A stretch of 64,000 nt of DNA. Origin: Rhizobium sp. ACO-34A. Lineage in GTDB: Bacteria > Pseudomonadota > Alphaproteobacteria > Rhizobiales > Rhizobiaceae. Positions 9,304 to 17,781 of this stretch are shown here, one piece after another. A model generated the notes under the pieces. The model was given only the letters and a program-made list of their open reading frames with translations. It did no database searches and was not told the DNA's origin. The stretch spans positions 2,669,001 through 2,733,000 of the forward strand of contig CP021371.1 in the NCBI GenBank assembly GCA_002600635.1. The letters are read 5' to 3'. The first letter of the stretch is position 1. Each line of letters begins with the position of its first letter. The position numbers were made by a program, and so were the translations under genes.

Positions 9304-9329
9304 CCGGCCCCGTGCTGCCACGGGACCGG
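9304..9329 (-). terminator. Terminator-like hairpin after hutX
   Basis: A stem CCGG..CCGTG / CACGG..CCGG with a 4-base loop, followed on the minus strand by a T-rich tract (TATTTCGTTTT). It is 30 bases past the hutX stop. Confidence 0.55.
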
Positions 9330-9358
9330 CATGGATTTTATACGAATTTTCAGAAAGA

Positions 9359-9883
9359 TCACACAGCGGCGATCTTCGCCCGAAGCTCTTCGAAACGCTG
9401 CAGTTGCTCGCCGATCAGCGCCCTTTCGGCATCGCGCCGGACGAAGACCTTGAACATCGCCCTGCCCTCGCCGTTCATGAACCAGACGGAACAGGACCGA
9501 CGGCCATGGAAACCGCGATCGACAAAGGCAATCGACGTACAGCGCTCCTTGCGGATATGGCCGCCAATCGGGCTGTCGCCATGGATGTTGAACCAGCCGT
9601 GACCTTCGCTGCCGGCCGGAAGGCTGCCCTCAACCTCGAGCACGATATCCTCGGTGTGTACGATCAGCAGAACGTCACCCCAGCCGGTCAGGTCCGTCCA
9701 GATGCTGTCCCAGCGATCAGCCGGTGCGAGCACCGCTGCACCTTCCGGAAGCACGGCCAGCACATCGGCAGGCGTTACTCCGGCGGTGGAGGCAATAGCC
9801 TCGACCACGCCATCGGGTTTTTCGGCAAGGGCGGCACGCGCCCGTTCAGCCCGCTCGGCCATGGAATTCAGCGCTCCGTCCAT
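9359..9883 (-). CDS. hutX: Cytosolic haem-utilisation carrier protein HutX
   Basis: A 174-residue protein of the HutX/ChuX family, which binds haem in the cytoplasm after import. Typical features are the VLPEGAAVL region, SIWTDLTGWGDVLLIV, and HGWFNIHGDSPIGGHI with the haem-ligand His region. The ATG at 9883 has TGAGG 8 bases upstream. It lies 8 bases downstream of the monooxygenase gene, so the two form an operon divergent from hmuTUV. Iron control (Irr/RirA) is expected in Rhizobiales, but I could not identify a binding site. Confidence 0.88.
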   Translation of the reverse strand: MDGALNSMAERAERARAALAEKPDGVVEAIASTAGVTPADVLAVLPEGAAVLAPADRWDSIWTDLTGWGDVLLIVHTEDIVLEVEGSLPAGSEGHGWFNIHGDSPIGGHIRKERCTSIAFVDRGFHGRRSCSVWFMNGEGRAMFKVFVRRDAERALIGEQLQRFEELRAKIAAV

Positions 9884-9891
9884 TGTCAGCC

Positions 9892-10236
9892 TCAGGCAGC
9901 CTCGGCGTCGGCACGCTTGCCTTCGCGATCTTCATGGATGATCACTTCAAACCCTTCGAAATGCGGGCCGGAGAGATACTGCACCTTGCTTTCGCCTGCG
10001 CGCGCATGGGCGGAGCGGAACTGTTCGGACTTGGTCCAGGCGGTGAACGCTTCCTGGCTTTCCCATACGGTGTGAGAAGCGTAGAGCGTATGATCTTCCG
10101 CCTTCGGTCCCTTCAGCATGTGGAACTCGATGTAGCCCGGCAGTTCGGCAAGGCGGCCCTGGCGGGAACGCCACTGCGCTTCAAACGCTTCTTCGAAACC
10201 CGGAAGAACCCGGAAACGGTTCATGGCAATGTACAT
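9892..10236 (-). CDS. Haem-degrading monooxygenase (IsdG/HmuQ-like, ABM fold)
   Basis: 114 residues with an antibiotic-biosynthesis-monooxygenase fold: MYIAMNRFRV at the start, PGYIEFHML, YASHTVWES and a C-terminal SGPHFEGFEV. Small ABM proteins coupled to rhizobial haem operons (HmuQ, HmuD) open the haem ring to free iron. The assignment rests on fold pattern plus the position beside hutX and opposite hmuTUV. ATG 10236 has AAGGGA 8 bases upstream. Confidence 0.82.
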   Translation of the reverse strand: MYIAMNRFRVLPGFEEAFEAQWRSRQGRLAELPGYIEFHMLKGPKAEDHTLYASHTVWESQEAFTAWTKSEQFRSAHARAGESKVQYLSGPHFEGFEVIIHEDREGKRADAEAA

Positions 10237-10470
10237 AGGCAAATCCCTTCTTCGTCCGGGAGGCCAACCGCGAAGGCTTGCCGCCAGCCCCTCAATTGAA
10301 AATCGGTGCGGAACATTGCCACCCGATCTGTTGCCTTCCTATTGAAACTTTCATATAAAAGTCAAGTTAAATGTCGCTACGCAAGCGACTGCTTTCGCTC
10401 GCAATTCGGCCTGCCGCATCAGCCGGTTCGTCCACAAATGAAACCGGAAGCAGAGTCACAGGATATTGAA

Positions 10471-11382
10471 ATGACTGAATTTTCCATGTCGCTCGCCGCT
10501 GTTTCGCGCCGCCTCGCGACCACCGCTTTTCTGCTTGCCGCCGGCACCGGCGCGGCCCTGGCGCAATCGCCCGCCAGCGATGCCAAGCGCATCGTTTCGG
10601 TTGGAGGGACCGCGACGGAAATCATTTATGCTCTCGGCCAGGGCGACCGCCTCGTCGCCGTAGATACGACGAGTACCTACCCCGCCGATACCGCCAACAA
10701 GGCGAGCGTCGGCTACATGCGCCAGCTCTCCGCCGAGGGTGTGCTTTCCCAGAAAGCCGACCTCATCGTCATGGAGGCCGGCTCCGGCCCGGCGGACGCC
10801 ATCGCCATCCTGAAAGCAAGCGGTGTTCCGATCGCCACCATCCCGACTCCGCCGGAAGCCTCGCAGATCGGCAACAAGATCCGAGCCGTCGGCGCAGCCA
10901 TCGGCAAGGAAGACGACGCCGAAAAGCTTGCGACCGAGGTCGAAGCCAAACTCAAGACGCTCGAAACCGAGATTTCCGCACTGCCCGAGCCCCGCAAGCG
11001 CGTATTGTTCGCCCTGTCGCTCGCAAATGGTCGCGTCATGGCTGCCGGCAGCCACACCACCGCCGATGCCATCATCGGCCTCGCCGGAGGCATCAACGCG
11101 GTCTCCGACGTGCAGGGCTACAAGCCCCTCAGCGACGAGGCAGTCATCGCGTCGAAGCCGGACATCATCCTCGTCATGAATGGCGGCGCCATGCACATGA
11201 CGGCGGAACAGGCTTTCGCCCTGCCCGCACTGCAGGCAACTCCTGCCGGCGCCAACAAGGCGTTCATCGCCATGGATGGCCTCTACCTGCTCGGCCTTGG
11301 CCCCAGATCGGCTGAAGCCGCGCATGATCTCGCAGCCCAGCTCTACCCCGATGCAGTCAAGCCCGCAGAGAGCAAGCCATGA
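10471..11382 (+). CDS. hmuT: Haem ABC transporter substrate-binding protein
   Basis: 303 residues. A signal peptide (SRRLATTAFLLAAGTGAALA) leads into a class-III periplasmic binding fold with a long linking helix; recognisable parts are RIVSVGGTATEIIYALG near the N terminus and MAAGSHTTADAIIGLAGG. It delivers haem to HmuUV. ATG 10471 is chosen because AGGA lies 8 bases upstream and the signal peptide follows; the frame is open 55 codons further upstream without support. It overlaps hmuU by 4 bases. Confidence 0.9.
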   Translation: MTEFSMSLAAVSRRLATTAFLLAAGTGAALAQSPASDAKRIVSVGGTATEIIYALGQGDRLVAVDTTSTYPADTANKASVGYMRQLSAEGVLSQKADLIVMEAGSGPADAIAILKASGVPIATIPTPPEASQIGNKIRAVGAAIGKEDDAEKLATEVEAKLKTLETEISALPEPRKRVLFALSLANGRVMAAGSHTTADAIIGLAGGINAVSDVQGYKPLSDEAVIASKPDIILVMNGGAMHMTAEQAFALPALQATPAGANKAFIAMDGLYLLGLGPRSAEAAHDLAAQLYPDAVKPAESKP

Positions 11383-12476
11383 ACGCCATGGCGACCTTCG
11401 TCGCAAAGACGGCAAGGCCGACCGTTCCCGGTGACCGTTCCGCCTCTGGCGTCATCGTCGTCGCCTTGCTGTTGATCCTGCTTGCTGCAGGTGTGTTCGC
11501 GTCTCTCGTCACGGGTCCGACGGGCGTCGGCCTTCCGGATCTCATCGCCTATTTTTCTGGGCGAAGTGCCGAGATGTCGCCGCAGGATCTTGCGATCATG
11601 GAAGCCGTGCGCCTGCCCCGCACCGCGCTTGGCATTCTCGTCGGCGCGGGGCTGGGCGTCTCTGGCGCGATGATGCAGGGGTTGTTCCGCAACCCCCTTG
11701 CCGATCCCGGTATCGTGGGCGTGACATCGGGTGCGGCATTTGCCGCCGTCTGTGCCATCGTATTGGGAGGCACGGTGCTCGCACCGGTGCAGGCGTTTCT
11801 CGGCAATCAATTCCTGCCGATCATGGCGTTTGCCGGCGGCCTCGCCAACACCTTTCTCCTCTACGCCATCGCCACACGCAACGGCCAGACCTCGACCACG
11901 GCTCTCATCCTTTCAGGGATCGCCATCGGCGCGATGAGCGCGGCTGCGACCGGCCTGCTGATCTTCATCGCCGATGACCGGGCGCTGCGTGACATCACCT
12001 TCTGGTCGCTGGGATCGCTGGGTGGCGCCACCTATGCCAAGATCCTGGCAACGCTGCCCTTTATTCTCTTCGTGCTCGTCATCATTCCCTTCGTCGCCCG
12101 CGGCCTCGATGCGTTGGTGCTCGGCGATGCGGCGGCCTTCCACATGGGCATTCCGGTGCAGCGCCTGAAACGCTGGTCCATCGTCGCCGTCGCTGCGGCC
12201 TGTGGCGCAACGGTCGCCGTTGCCGGCTCGATCTCCTTCGTCGGCATCGTCGTGCCGCACCTGCTGCGCCTCGCCATCGGCCCGTCGCACCGCTTCCTAC
12301 TGCCTGCATCGGCCATCGGGGGATCTGCCCTCCTCCTCTTCGCCGACAGCATCGCCAGAACCGTCGCTGCACCCGCGGAACTTCCGATCGGCATCATCAC
12401 GGCAATCCTCGGAGCGCCGGTCTTCCTCTTCCTGCTGCTCGGCCGCAGCGGGCGCGCAGCCATGGATGGCCTCTGA
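11379..12476 (+). CDS. hmuU: Haem ABC transporter permease
   Basis: A 365-residue FecCD-family permease with about 10 membrane spans. Signature pieces are RLPRTALGILVGAGLGVSGA and QGLFRNPLADPGIVGVTSGA. Towards the end, SFVGIVVPHLLRL is the cytoplasmic coupling region that meets HmuV. The start overlaps hmuT (ATGA), and the stop shares one base with the hmuV start. Confidence 0.92.
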   Translation: MNAMATFVAKTARPTVPGDRSASGVIVVALLLILLAAGVFASLVTGPTGVGLPDLIAYFSGRSAEMSPQDLAIMEAVRLPRTALGILVGAGLGVSGAMMQGLFRNPLADPGIVGVTSGAAFAAVCAIVLGGTVLAPVQAFLGNQFLPIMAFAGGLANTFLLYAIATRNGQTSTTALILSGIAIGAMSAAATGLLIFIADDRALRDITFWSLGSLGGATYAKILATLPFILFVLVIIPFVARGLDALVLGDAAAFHMGIPVQRLKRWSIVAVAAACGATVAVAGSISFVGIVVPHLLRLAIGPSHRFLLPASAIGGSALLLFADSIARTVAAPAELPIGIITAILGAPVFLFLLLGRSGRAAMDGL

Positions 12477-13267
12477 TGATCGAAGCCAGCAATGTCTCCA
12501 TCCGTCGCTCGGGCCGCCTCCTGATCGACAGGATCAGCCTTGCCGTGACACCCGGCAGCGTCACCGCCGTCATCGGCCCGAACGGTGCCGGCAAGTCGAC
12601 GCTGATGAAGGTCCTGTCAGGGGAAATGCCCCCGGACGAAGGCTCAGTCAATTGCAACGGACGTAACCTCAGACAACTCTCTCCGATCGAACTCGCCGCC
12701 GAACGCGCCGTGCTGCCGCAATCCACGGTGCTGTCCTTCCCGTTCACGGCATTGGAAGTGGCTCGCATGGGTGCTGTCGCCTATGGCGATCCAGATCCTG
12801 CCAATTCGGCCCGTCGCGCGCTTGCCCGCGTCGGCCTGGAAGGCTTCGAGGCACGCGCCTACAACGCGCTGTCCGGCGGCGAGCAGCAACGGGTGCAGTT
12901 TGCCCGCGTGCTCGCGCAGGTGCCGTCTGCGGTGGAGAATGGCAAGGCCCGGGCGCTCTTCCTCGACGAGCCGACATCGAGCCTGGACATCGGTCACCAG
13001 ATCGCCGTTCTGGAGATCGCCCGCGACTTCGCGAGAGACGGCGGCGCGGTGCTGGCAATCCTGCACGACCTCAACCTCGCCGCCGAATTCGCCGACGATC
13101 TTGTGGTTCTCAGCCATGGTCGAGTGGTGGCCAGGGGACGTCCATCGGAGACGCTGCGTGACGACGTGGTCAGCGAGGTCTATGGCATCAGGGGCACAGT
13201 GGGCCGGATACCAAACGAGCGAATACCCTTCGTTCTGCCGCAGTCCCGAATCAGCCAAATTGAGTAA
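12476..13267 (+). CDS. hmuV: Haem ABC transporter ATPase
   Basis: 263 residues with Walker A GPNGAGKST (about 35-43), Q-loop LPQST, signature LSGGEQQRV, Walker B ALFLDEPTSSLD and the switch His in LHDLNLAAEFADD. It powers haem import by HmuTU. It is the last gene of the operon; no clear terminator follows before 13523. Confidence 0.93.
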   Translation: MIEASNVSIRRSGRLLIDRISLAVTPGSVTAVIGPNGAGKSTLMKVLSGEMPPDEGSVNCNGRNLRQLSPIELAAERAVLPQSTVLSFPFTALEVARMGAVAYGDPDPANSARRALARVGLEGFEARAYNALSGGEQQRVQFARVLAQVPSAVENGKARALFLDEPTSSLDIGHQIAVLEIARDFARDGGAVLAILHDLNLAAEFADDLVVLSHGRVVARGRPSETLRDDVVSEVYGIRGTVGRIPNERIPFVLPQSRISQIE

Positions 13268-13523
13268 AGCCGGCTAACGGAGTTATCCACAGCTTTCCAC
13301 AGGCTCCACTTGAGAAAACGAGCCTAATTTCCGCAACATTCCCGGAACATTTGAATCGGGGAGCGGAACAAAACGGGATTATTGTTATCGCCGGAAAGCC
13401 GCGAGTGTTGTGAGCCGCCTTTTACAGAAATTCTGCATCCCTTCGCCGGCAAAGAACAATGCCGCCGAAGGGATTAGCTCGGGCATTACCCTACTCACAT
13501 AGGGAAATGCAGCCGGCAAAGGC

Positions 13524-13859
13524 TCATTCGTGAATGGTGTAGGAACCCAGTTCACAGAGGTTCTGCGAGTCCTCGGTGGTGTCCAGATCGGAACCTTCCT
13601 CGAATTCGAAACGCATGTCGTATTCGCAAACCGTACGGCCGTCAGCGATGGTAAGCTGTACGCTCTCGCCCGGTCCGAGAACGTCCCTGCCGAAGACGTC
13701 TTCTTCCCAGTCGTCTACACCGACCGGAGACGTGTAGAAGCGGGTCAGAACGGAATTCGTGCCGTTGGTCAGGGTGAAGACCAGATCCTCGGCCTGCGCC
13801 GCGGTGGTGGTCAGGATTGCAGCCGCCAGAAAACCTGCGGCGGAAAGCATCGATTTCAT
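13524..13859 (-). CDS. Small secreted protein of unknown function
   Basis: 111 residues with a signal peptide (MKSMLSAAGFLAAAILTTTAAQA) and an acidic mature part of about 88 residues with two Cys (TVCEYDM and NLCELGS) likely to form a disulfide. I do not recognise a characterised family. The ATG at 13859 is chosen for the signal peptide; the frame continues 11 codons upstream. It is the last chromosomal gene before the prophage. Confidence 0.75.
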   Translation of the reverse strand: MKSMLSAAGFLAAAILTTTAAQAEDLVFTLTNGTNSVLTRFYTSPVGVDDWEEDVFGRDVLGPGESVQLTIADGRTVCEYDMRFEFEEGSDLDTTEDSQNLCELGSYTIHE

Positions 13860-13967
13860 GCGAAACAAATCTCCAAGCCCGAGATTGGGCAAGATCTACC
13901 TATCGCAAAATGGTAAAGTAACAGTCCCGTGATCACGCATGGCGCTGACCAATTTTGGACGACAAAT

Positions 13968-13990
13968 GAAAAACCTCCGCGAGAGCGGAA
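13968..13990 (-). terminator. Terminator of the original tRNA-Lys transcript
   Basis: The hairpin TCCGC-GAGA-GCGGA is followed by five T on the minus strand. It lies 29 bases outside attL, where the tRNA-Lys transcript would have ended before integration. Prophage insertion has moved it 42 kb away from the tRNA. Confidence 0.6.
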
Positions 13991-14018
13991 CTTCTACTTC
14001 GAAATCACAGATCTTCAA

Positions 14019-14071
<53 letters not shown>

Positions 14072-14137
14072 TTATGCGATTTTGAGGCTTTTTAAGGGGT
14101 TAGAAACCATGACCTGCGAACCAGCTGCGCAGCTCCG

Positions 14138-14485
14138 TCACCTCCCCGCGATCGCCTTCACAACAGTAACGATGTACTCCCAGCTTGCATAGATCCACAC
14201 CGCGGCGGCCATCAGCCACCCACCGAACACCCACAAGGCGCGGCCGAGCATTCCGGCTCCGGCCGCCTTCTCTTTCATCGCCTTGACGTCGTCGATGGTC
14301 GGCTTCGCGCTGGCGAAACCGCTCTCGATCACATCAAGGCGATGCTCTTGCCGGATCATCATGTCACGCAGGCTGTTGACCTCTTCCCAAAGCCGCCGCC
14401 CCCGCTCTGCGCCGGCGCGCTCGATCTCGGCCAGACGCGCGTCCAGCGCCTGCAGGCGGTCGATGATCAGGGCATTGGCATCCAT
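14138..14485 (-). CDS. Coiled-coil protein with C-terminal membrane segment (prophage)
   Basis: 115 residues. The N-terminal two-thirds is a charged amphipathic helix likely to form a coiled coil. One hydrophobic segment (LWVFGGWLMAAAVWIY) follows near the end. It resembles DUF1515-type rhizobial phage proteins, but I am not sure of that. It is the last gene before attL and follows a gene with an SOS-box-like upstream site. A lysis or exclusion role is possible but not shown. Confidence 0.65.
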   Translation of the reverse strand: MDANALIIDRLQALDARLAEIERAGAERGRRLWEEVNSLRDMMIRQEHRLDVIESGFASAKPTIDDVKAMKEKAAGAGMLGRALWVFGGWLMAAAVWIYASWEYIVTVVKAIAGR

Positions 14486-14549
14486 GGACGGCTATCCTCT
14501 CGCGGCGGATAGCCGGATCATAGTGCGTCGCGATATCGGTAAAATGGGA

Positions 14550-14783
14550 TCAGGATTTCGGCCAGCCCGTGCGCAGGCGCATCCAGGACGGTTCTTCCCC
14601 GGTCAGCGACCGGATCGCATCGACGATCGCCCCGTTCAAGGCATCCATGGCGCCATAGTCAGCAGCGACCGGATCGACACGTCCCAGATTGTCCGCCAGA
14701 ACGCGATGCAGCGCGGTGGCGGCATCCACGATCTCGGCGCGCTCGGTTTCGGACACGGATTTTCGGCGGCGATGTTTTCTCAT
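14550..14783 (-). CDS. Small basic protein of unknown function with upstream SOS-like box
   Basis: 77 residues, starting with a very basic stretch (RKHRRRK) and then mostly helical. I recognise no family. Five bases before the ATG lies GTTC-N7-GTTC, the form of LexA site used in rhizobia, so it may be expressed from the prophage after DNA damage, independently of the late operon. The next gene leftward (14138-14485) could be co-transcribed. Confidence 0.6.
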   Translation of the reverse strand: MRKHRRRKSVSETERAEIVDAATALHRVLADNLGRVDPVAADYGAMDALNGAIVDAIRSLTGEEPSWMRLRTGWPKS

Positions 14784-14788
14784 GATTG

Positions 14789-14803
14789 GAACATAAAGGG
14801 AAC
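14789..14803 (-). promoter_or_regulatory. SOS-box-like site GTTC-N7-GTTC
   Basis: On the minus strand this reads GTTCCCTTTATGTTC, matching the alphaproteobacterial LexA direct-repeat consensus, just 5 bases before a start codon. About two such matches are expected by chance in 64 kb, so position is the main argument. Confidence 0.45.
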
Positions 14804-14825
14804 ATCACGACACGTCAATCGCGGA

Positions 14826-16121
14826 TCACGCCACCAGCGCCTGCAGCACAGCCGTCCAGCCGTGGCCGGCAGCATCCCGCTCCTTCTCCGCCCCTGCTCG
14901 CGTCAGGTGCGTTCCGTCGCTCGTATCGGCAGCATCGGCAAATGCGCCGGAACCGTTTTCCAGCGGCGTCATGCGATCGACATAGGGAACGCCGAGCGCG
15001 AGCGCCTTGTTGATGATGGCTGTTGCCGCCGCCTTTGCCCCGGCGCCGTTACTGTCGTTCGGCGGAGGCGTGACCAGCACCGGCTGCATGCCTCTCGCCT
15101 GTGCCCATGCAACGAATTGTTCGGCCCAATAGTTGGCCTCGCTGACATTGTAGGCGTTGCTGTTGTTGACGGATGAAGCCTGGAAACAAACGATATCGGG
15201 CTGATGTTGCAGCGCGCCGAGCAGCGCCCGCATCTGCCCGAAATAGCCGGAAACCGTTGCCGGGTCCCCGGATGTGCCGGTGCTGCCGAACGTGGACGAT
15301 CCAGACCAGCCCTGATTGAAATAGTCCAGATGGGCGCCGGAAGCATTAAGCGCATCGATCGCCAGGCGCACGCCCGGATGCGTACGCAGGTTACCGACAT
15401 CGCGGCCCTCCATGGTGCTGTCGCCCACCCACGCCACGGTTTTCCCGGCCTGGTCGGTTTCGAATTCGAGAATGATCGGAGGCCCCGACGTACTGTCAGC
15501 GGTAAACGACGCGCCGGTATTGGTCAGGGTGAAATCGCCAGCGGCGCTATAGGCCACATACCATCCATTGGTCTCGAAATTCGCCGTGGTCGCGCCGGAG
15601 GTTGCCATTGCGATGCGGTTGCCGGCGCTCGTTGCATCCTCGCGAACGCGGATCAGCACCAGATATCCGTTACCACCATCGGTGCGGGGGATGGTCTCGA
15701 AGTCCATCCAGTCGCTGGAGACGATGGCGGGAATACCGGAGGCCCCGGTGCTTGACCCTGCCGGATGCGCATCGACCGGGAACACGAATGGCTGCAGTGT
15801 CGCCAGTCCGCCGCTGGGCGTGACGAAACTGGCCGCGTTCGTCGCGTGAGGCGCAATAGATGCGCGGATGCCGTTGGAAGCTCCCAGCCCGTACTTGTGC
15901 AGGCGCACCCTCCCCTTGATGGGTCGGCGCAGCTTGAGCTGCAGGGAAAACGTCCGGCCGGAGAATGTCGCGGAAATCGACGCCGAGCCGCCGGCTTTTG
16001 TCGCGCCGATGATCGGCTGTACACCACCGCCCTTGCGAAGGGACGATATGGAAGTCTGCCCGCGTATCAGGCTCGTCTGCCCCGCCTTCAGGCTCGTCTG
16101 TCCCGCCCTGAGCGACGTCAT
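14826..16121 (-). CDS. SGNH/GDSL-type hydrolase, tail-associated esterase candidate
   Basis: 431 residues. The SGNH boxes are clear: the nucleophile block WVGDSTMEG (about 226-234) and the C-terminal DGTHLTRAG with catalytic Asp and His. An N-terminal beta-rich region precedes them. Such enzymes deacylate polysaccharides, and this one may remove acyl groups from host exopolysaccharide or LPS during adsorption. The first 25 residues contain three near-copies of a heptad, (R/K/I)(A/R)GQTS(L/I). It overlaps the upstream gene by 4 bases in the tail region, which supports a virion role. Confidence 0.8.
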   Translation of the reverse strand: MTSLRAGQTSLKAGQTSLIRGQTSISSLRKGGGVQPIIGATKAGGSASISATFSGRTFSLQLKLRRPIKGRVRLHKYGLGASNGIRASIAPHATNAASFVTPSGGLATLQPFVFPVDAHPAGSSTGASGIPAIVSSDWMDFETIPRTDGGNGYLVLIRVREDATSAGNRIAMATSGATTANFETNGWYVAYSAAGDFTLTNTGASFTADSTSGPPIILEFETDQAGKTVAWVGDSTMEGRDVGNLRTHPGVRLAIDALNASGAHLDYFNQGWSGSSTFGSTGTSGDPATVSGYFGQMRALLGALQHQPDIVCFQASSVNNSNAYNVSEANYWAEQFVAWAQARGMQPVLVTPPPNDSNGAGAKAAATAIINKALALGVPYVDRMTPLENGSGAFADAADTSDGTHLTRAGAEKERDAAGHGWTAVLQALVA

Positions 16122-16432
16122 TCGACGATGACCTTGACGCTCGGCGCCGTCGCGCCGGCGAGCTTGACCACGATCGTCCCCGTGGTCTGAAACGTCATCT
16201 GCTTCACGGCATCGCCGTTATCGTCGACCGTCGCCGCGGAAAGCTCGGCGTCCGCCAGCGGCGTTTCGATCGTCAGCCCGGTTTCCTGATCGACATCCTC
16301 CGAAAGCGAATGCACCGACAGCGTCCCGCCGCCGAGCGATCCGGAATACTTCAGGCAGCGATAGCCGCTCTCGGAACGCCCGGGCATGCCGGTGTTCCAG
16401 TCTGCGTTGTCGGTGAATTTCCGGATCGCCAT
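16118..16432 (-). CDS. Small phage structural protein candidate
   Basis: 104 residues, rich in Thr, Ser and Gly and predicted mostly beta, ending VKLAGATAPSVKVIVE. No recognised family. It overlaps the SGNH hydrolase gene by 4 bases and may be its partner or chaperone. The function is not known. Confidence 0.65.
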   Translation of the reverse strand: MAIRKFTDNADWNTGMPGRSESGYRCLKYSGSLGGGTLSVHSLSEDVDQETGLTIETPLADAELSAATVDDNGDAVKQMTFQTTGTIVVKLAGATAPSVKVIVE

Positions 16433-16433
16433 G

Positions 16434-16652
16434 TCACTGTCCCTTCCTGCAAAGCCGGTCGCTATCGCACTGGCGGTTATGCGCCACCACCTGACGCGCG
16501 AATGGTTCGTCGCTCGCCACGATGAAGGCGCGGGTTTCGGCGGAAGGCGTCATCCGGGCATAGCCCGCGCCGTCACTCGCACCGCCCGCCGCGGAACACC
16601 CCGCCAAGATCGCGGCAAAGCTCATCGGCAGACATGCGCGAAACGTCTTCAT
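16434..16652 (-). CDS. Outer-membrane spanin-like lipoprotein (Rz1 type)
   Basis: 72 residues with a lipoprotein signal: a hydrophobic stretch then the lipobox LAGC (Cys 19). The short polar mature part has two Cys. It starts inside the upstream membrane protein gene in another frame, the nested Rz/Rz1 arrangement seen in many phages. Together they would fuse inner and outer membranes in the last step of lysis. The call rests on lipobox, size and position. Confidence 0.75.
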   Translation of the reverse strand: MKTFRACLPMSFAAILAGCSAAGGASDGAGYARMTPSAETRAFIVASDEPFARQVVAHNRQCDSDRLCRKGQ

Positions 16653-16836
16653 CGGTCTTTCCCCTGTCGGTGAGCTGCTGCACGAGATCCGCGCGGATCT
16701 CGCCTTCCGTGATGGCGCGGCCGTCGGAACGGCCCTTGAGATAGGCGCCGCCGATCGACAGCAGCACGAGCCCCGTGACCACGCCCAGAACAGCCGGTTT
16801 CCATTGAGCCGCCAGCGCCTCAAGCATCGGAAACAT
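16573..16836 (-). CDS. Inner-membrane spanin-like protein (Rz type)
   Basis: About 87 residues with one N-terminal membrane helix (VLGVVTGLVLLSIGGAYLKG) and a short periplasmic part ending in a Cys pair region (ELCRDLGGVFRGGRCE). It overlaps the endolysin gene by 17 bases upstream and contains the start of the o-spanin downstream. Start chosen at MFPMLEAL; a start six codons later is also possible. It is shorter than classical Rz, so the i-spanin role is inferred from context. Confidence 0.65.
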   Translation of the reverse strand: MFPMLEALAAQWKPAVLGVVTGLVLLSIGGAYLKGRSDGRAITEGEIRADLVQQLTDRGKTDEDVSRMSADELCRDLGGVFRGGRCE

Positions 16837-17713
16837 CCGCCTTGATCGCGCGATAGACCTTGGCAATGTCGGCGCGACGCTTGATCGCATAGACCGCGAA
16901 GCCGACGATCACCACGATGATGGCGAGCTGCACCCGCCAGTCGATGCCGGGAAAGGCTGCGACCGGCGCGCCGATCGCCGTCAGCAGCCACTGCCAGAAG
17001 GTCTTCGATTTCACCAGCGGCTTGTCCAGCTTCTCCGGATCGACATTGGCGGGAGGCGGCTCCGCAGCTTTCGTACCGGCAACCTGATCCGGTTCTACCG
17101 CCTGCGGAGCCTGCGGCGCAGGTTCTGGCACCGACGCCATCTTCAAGACATGCGCCAGCACCGCCTCGACCTTCTCCGGCTTCACCAGCGCCTTGTTCAC
17201 CCCGTCGCCGGCATAGAAGCTCTGCCCGCGCGTAACGGCCCGGTGCGCGCCCTGGCAATCCGCCAGAACGGGAAACGAGGCCCATTCCTTGGCCAACTGC
17301 AGGCCGAATTCCTTCACAGTGATCAGCCCGGAAACGAACGCCTGATAGCCGCGCCGAAGAAGCAGGTAATACCCCAGCCTGTTCTGCAGATAGGCATCGA
17401 ACAGAACATCGCCCTGCAGCGCTGGAATTTCCTTGGCAATGTCGATCAGCGTCGCCCGCATGAACTGATAGCGCCCGGAGGCGCTGGAGGCCGTCCGGTA
17501 GCTATCCTTCCAGTTCTTGCGCACCCAGCTGACCTTGCTCCAGTTCGCCTGCGCATCGATCAGGTCGCCGAGCGTCATGGTGGTGATCGGCGCAGCAAGA
17601 TGGATCTGCCGATCCCCGAAAATCACGCCAAAGCCCTTCGGCGCTTCGGTATCGCCGATGAAATCGAGCAGGAAGCGCGCGGGCGCGGGAACGGACGTCG
17701 GCAGCTTGGCCAT
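16820..17713 (-). CDS. Endolysin (lambda R/GH104-like) with C-terminal membrane anchor
   Basis: 297 residues. The N-terminal 170 residues carry muramidase features: Glu23 in GDTEAPKG, SSASGRYQFM (77-86, compare lambda R STGAGRYQLL) and EWASFPVL. A Pro/Ala-rich linker follows, then a hydrophobic region with a strong helix (LAIIVVIVGFAVYAI, about 264-278) and a basic tail. No separate holin gene is evident in the cassette, so this segment may anchor the enzyme or do part of a holin's job; that is inference. A terminator ends 2 bases before its ATG. Confidence 0.8.
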   Translation of the reverse strand: MAKLPTSVPAPARFLLDFIGDTEAPKGFGVIFGDRQIHLAAPITTMTLGDLIDAQANWSKVSWVRKNWKDSYRTASSASGRYQFMRATLIDIAKEIPALQGDVLFDAYLQNRLGYYLLLRRGYQAFVSGLITVKEFGLQLAKEWASFPVLADCQGAHRAVTRGQSFYAGDGVNKALVKPEKVEAVLAHVLKMASVPEPAPQAPQAVEPDQVAGTKAAEPPPANVDPEKLDKPLVKSKTFWQWLLTAIGAPVAAFPGIDWRVQLAIIVVIVGFAVYAIKRRADIAKVYRAIKADVSDA

Positions 17714-17714
17714 G

Positions 17715-17743
17715 AAAAAAGCTCCAGTCTGGTGAACTGGAGC
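17715..17743 (-). terminator. Terminator between tail spike and lysis genes
   Basis: GCTCCAGT-CTGGTGA-ACTGGAGC followed by six T on the minus strand, directly before the endolysin ATG (17713). Lysis genes would need read-through or antitermination from the late transcript. Confidence 0.85.
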
Positions 17744-17781
17744 CGAGTGTAAGGCCGCAAGTCAGACGTCAAATGCGCCAC

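Noticed and set aside
10237..10470. Iron-responsive operator in the haem divergent promoter
   Set aside because: Regulation by Irr or RirA is expected, but no palindrome or box could be assigned with confidence.
13283..13301. A perfect DnaA box (TTATCCACA) and a near copy after hmuV
   Set aside because: One 9-mer match is expected by chance about every other window of this size, and there is no further origin structure or replication gene nearby.
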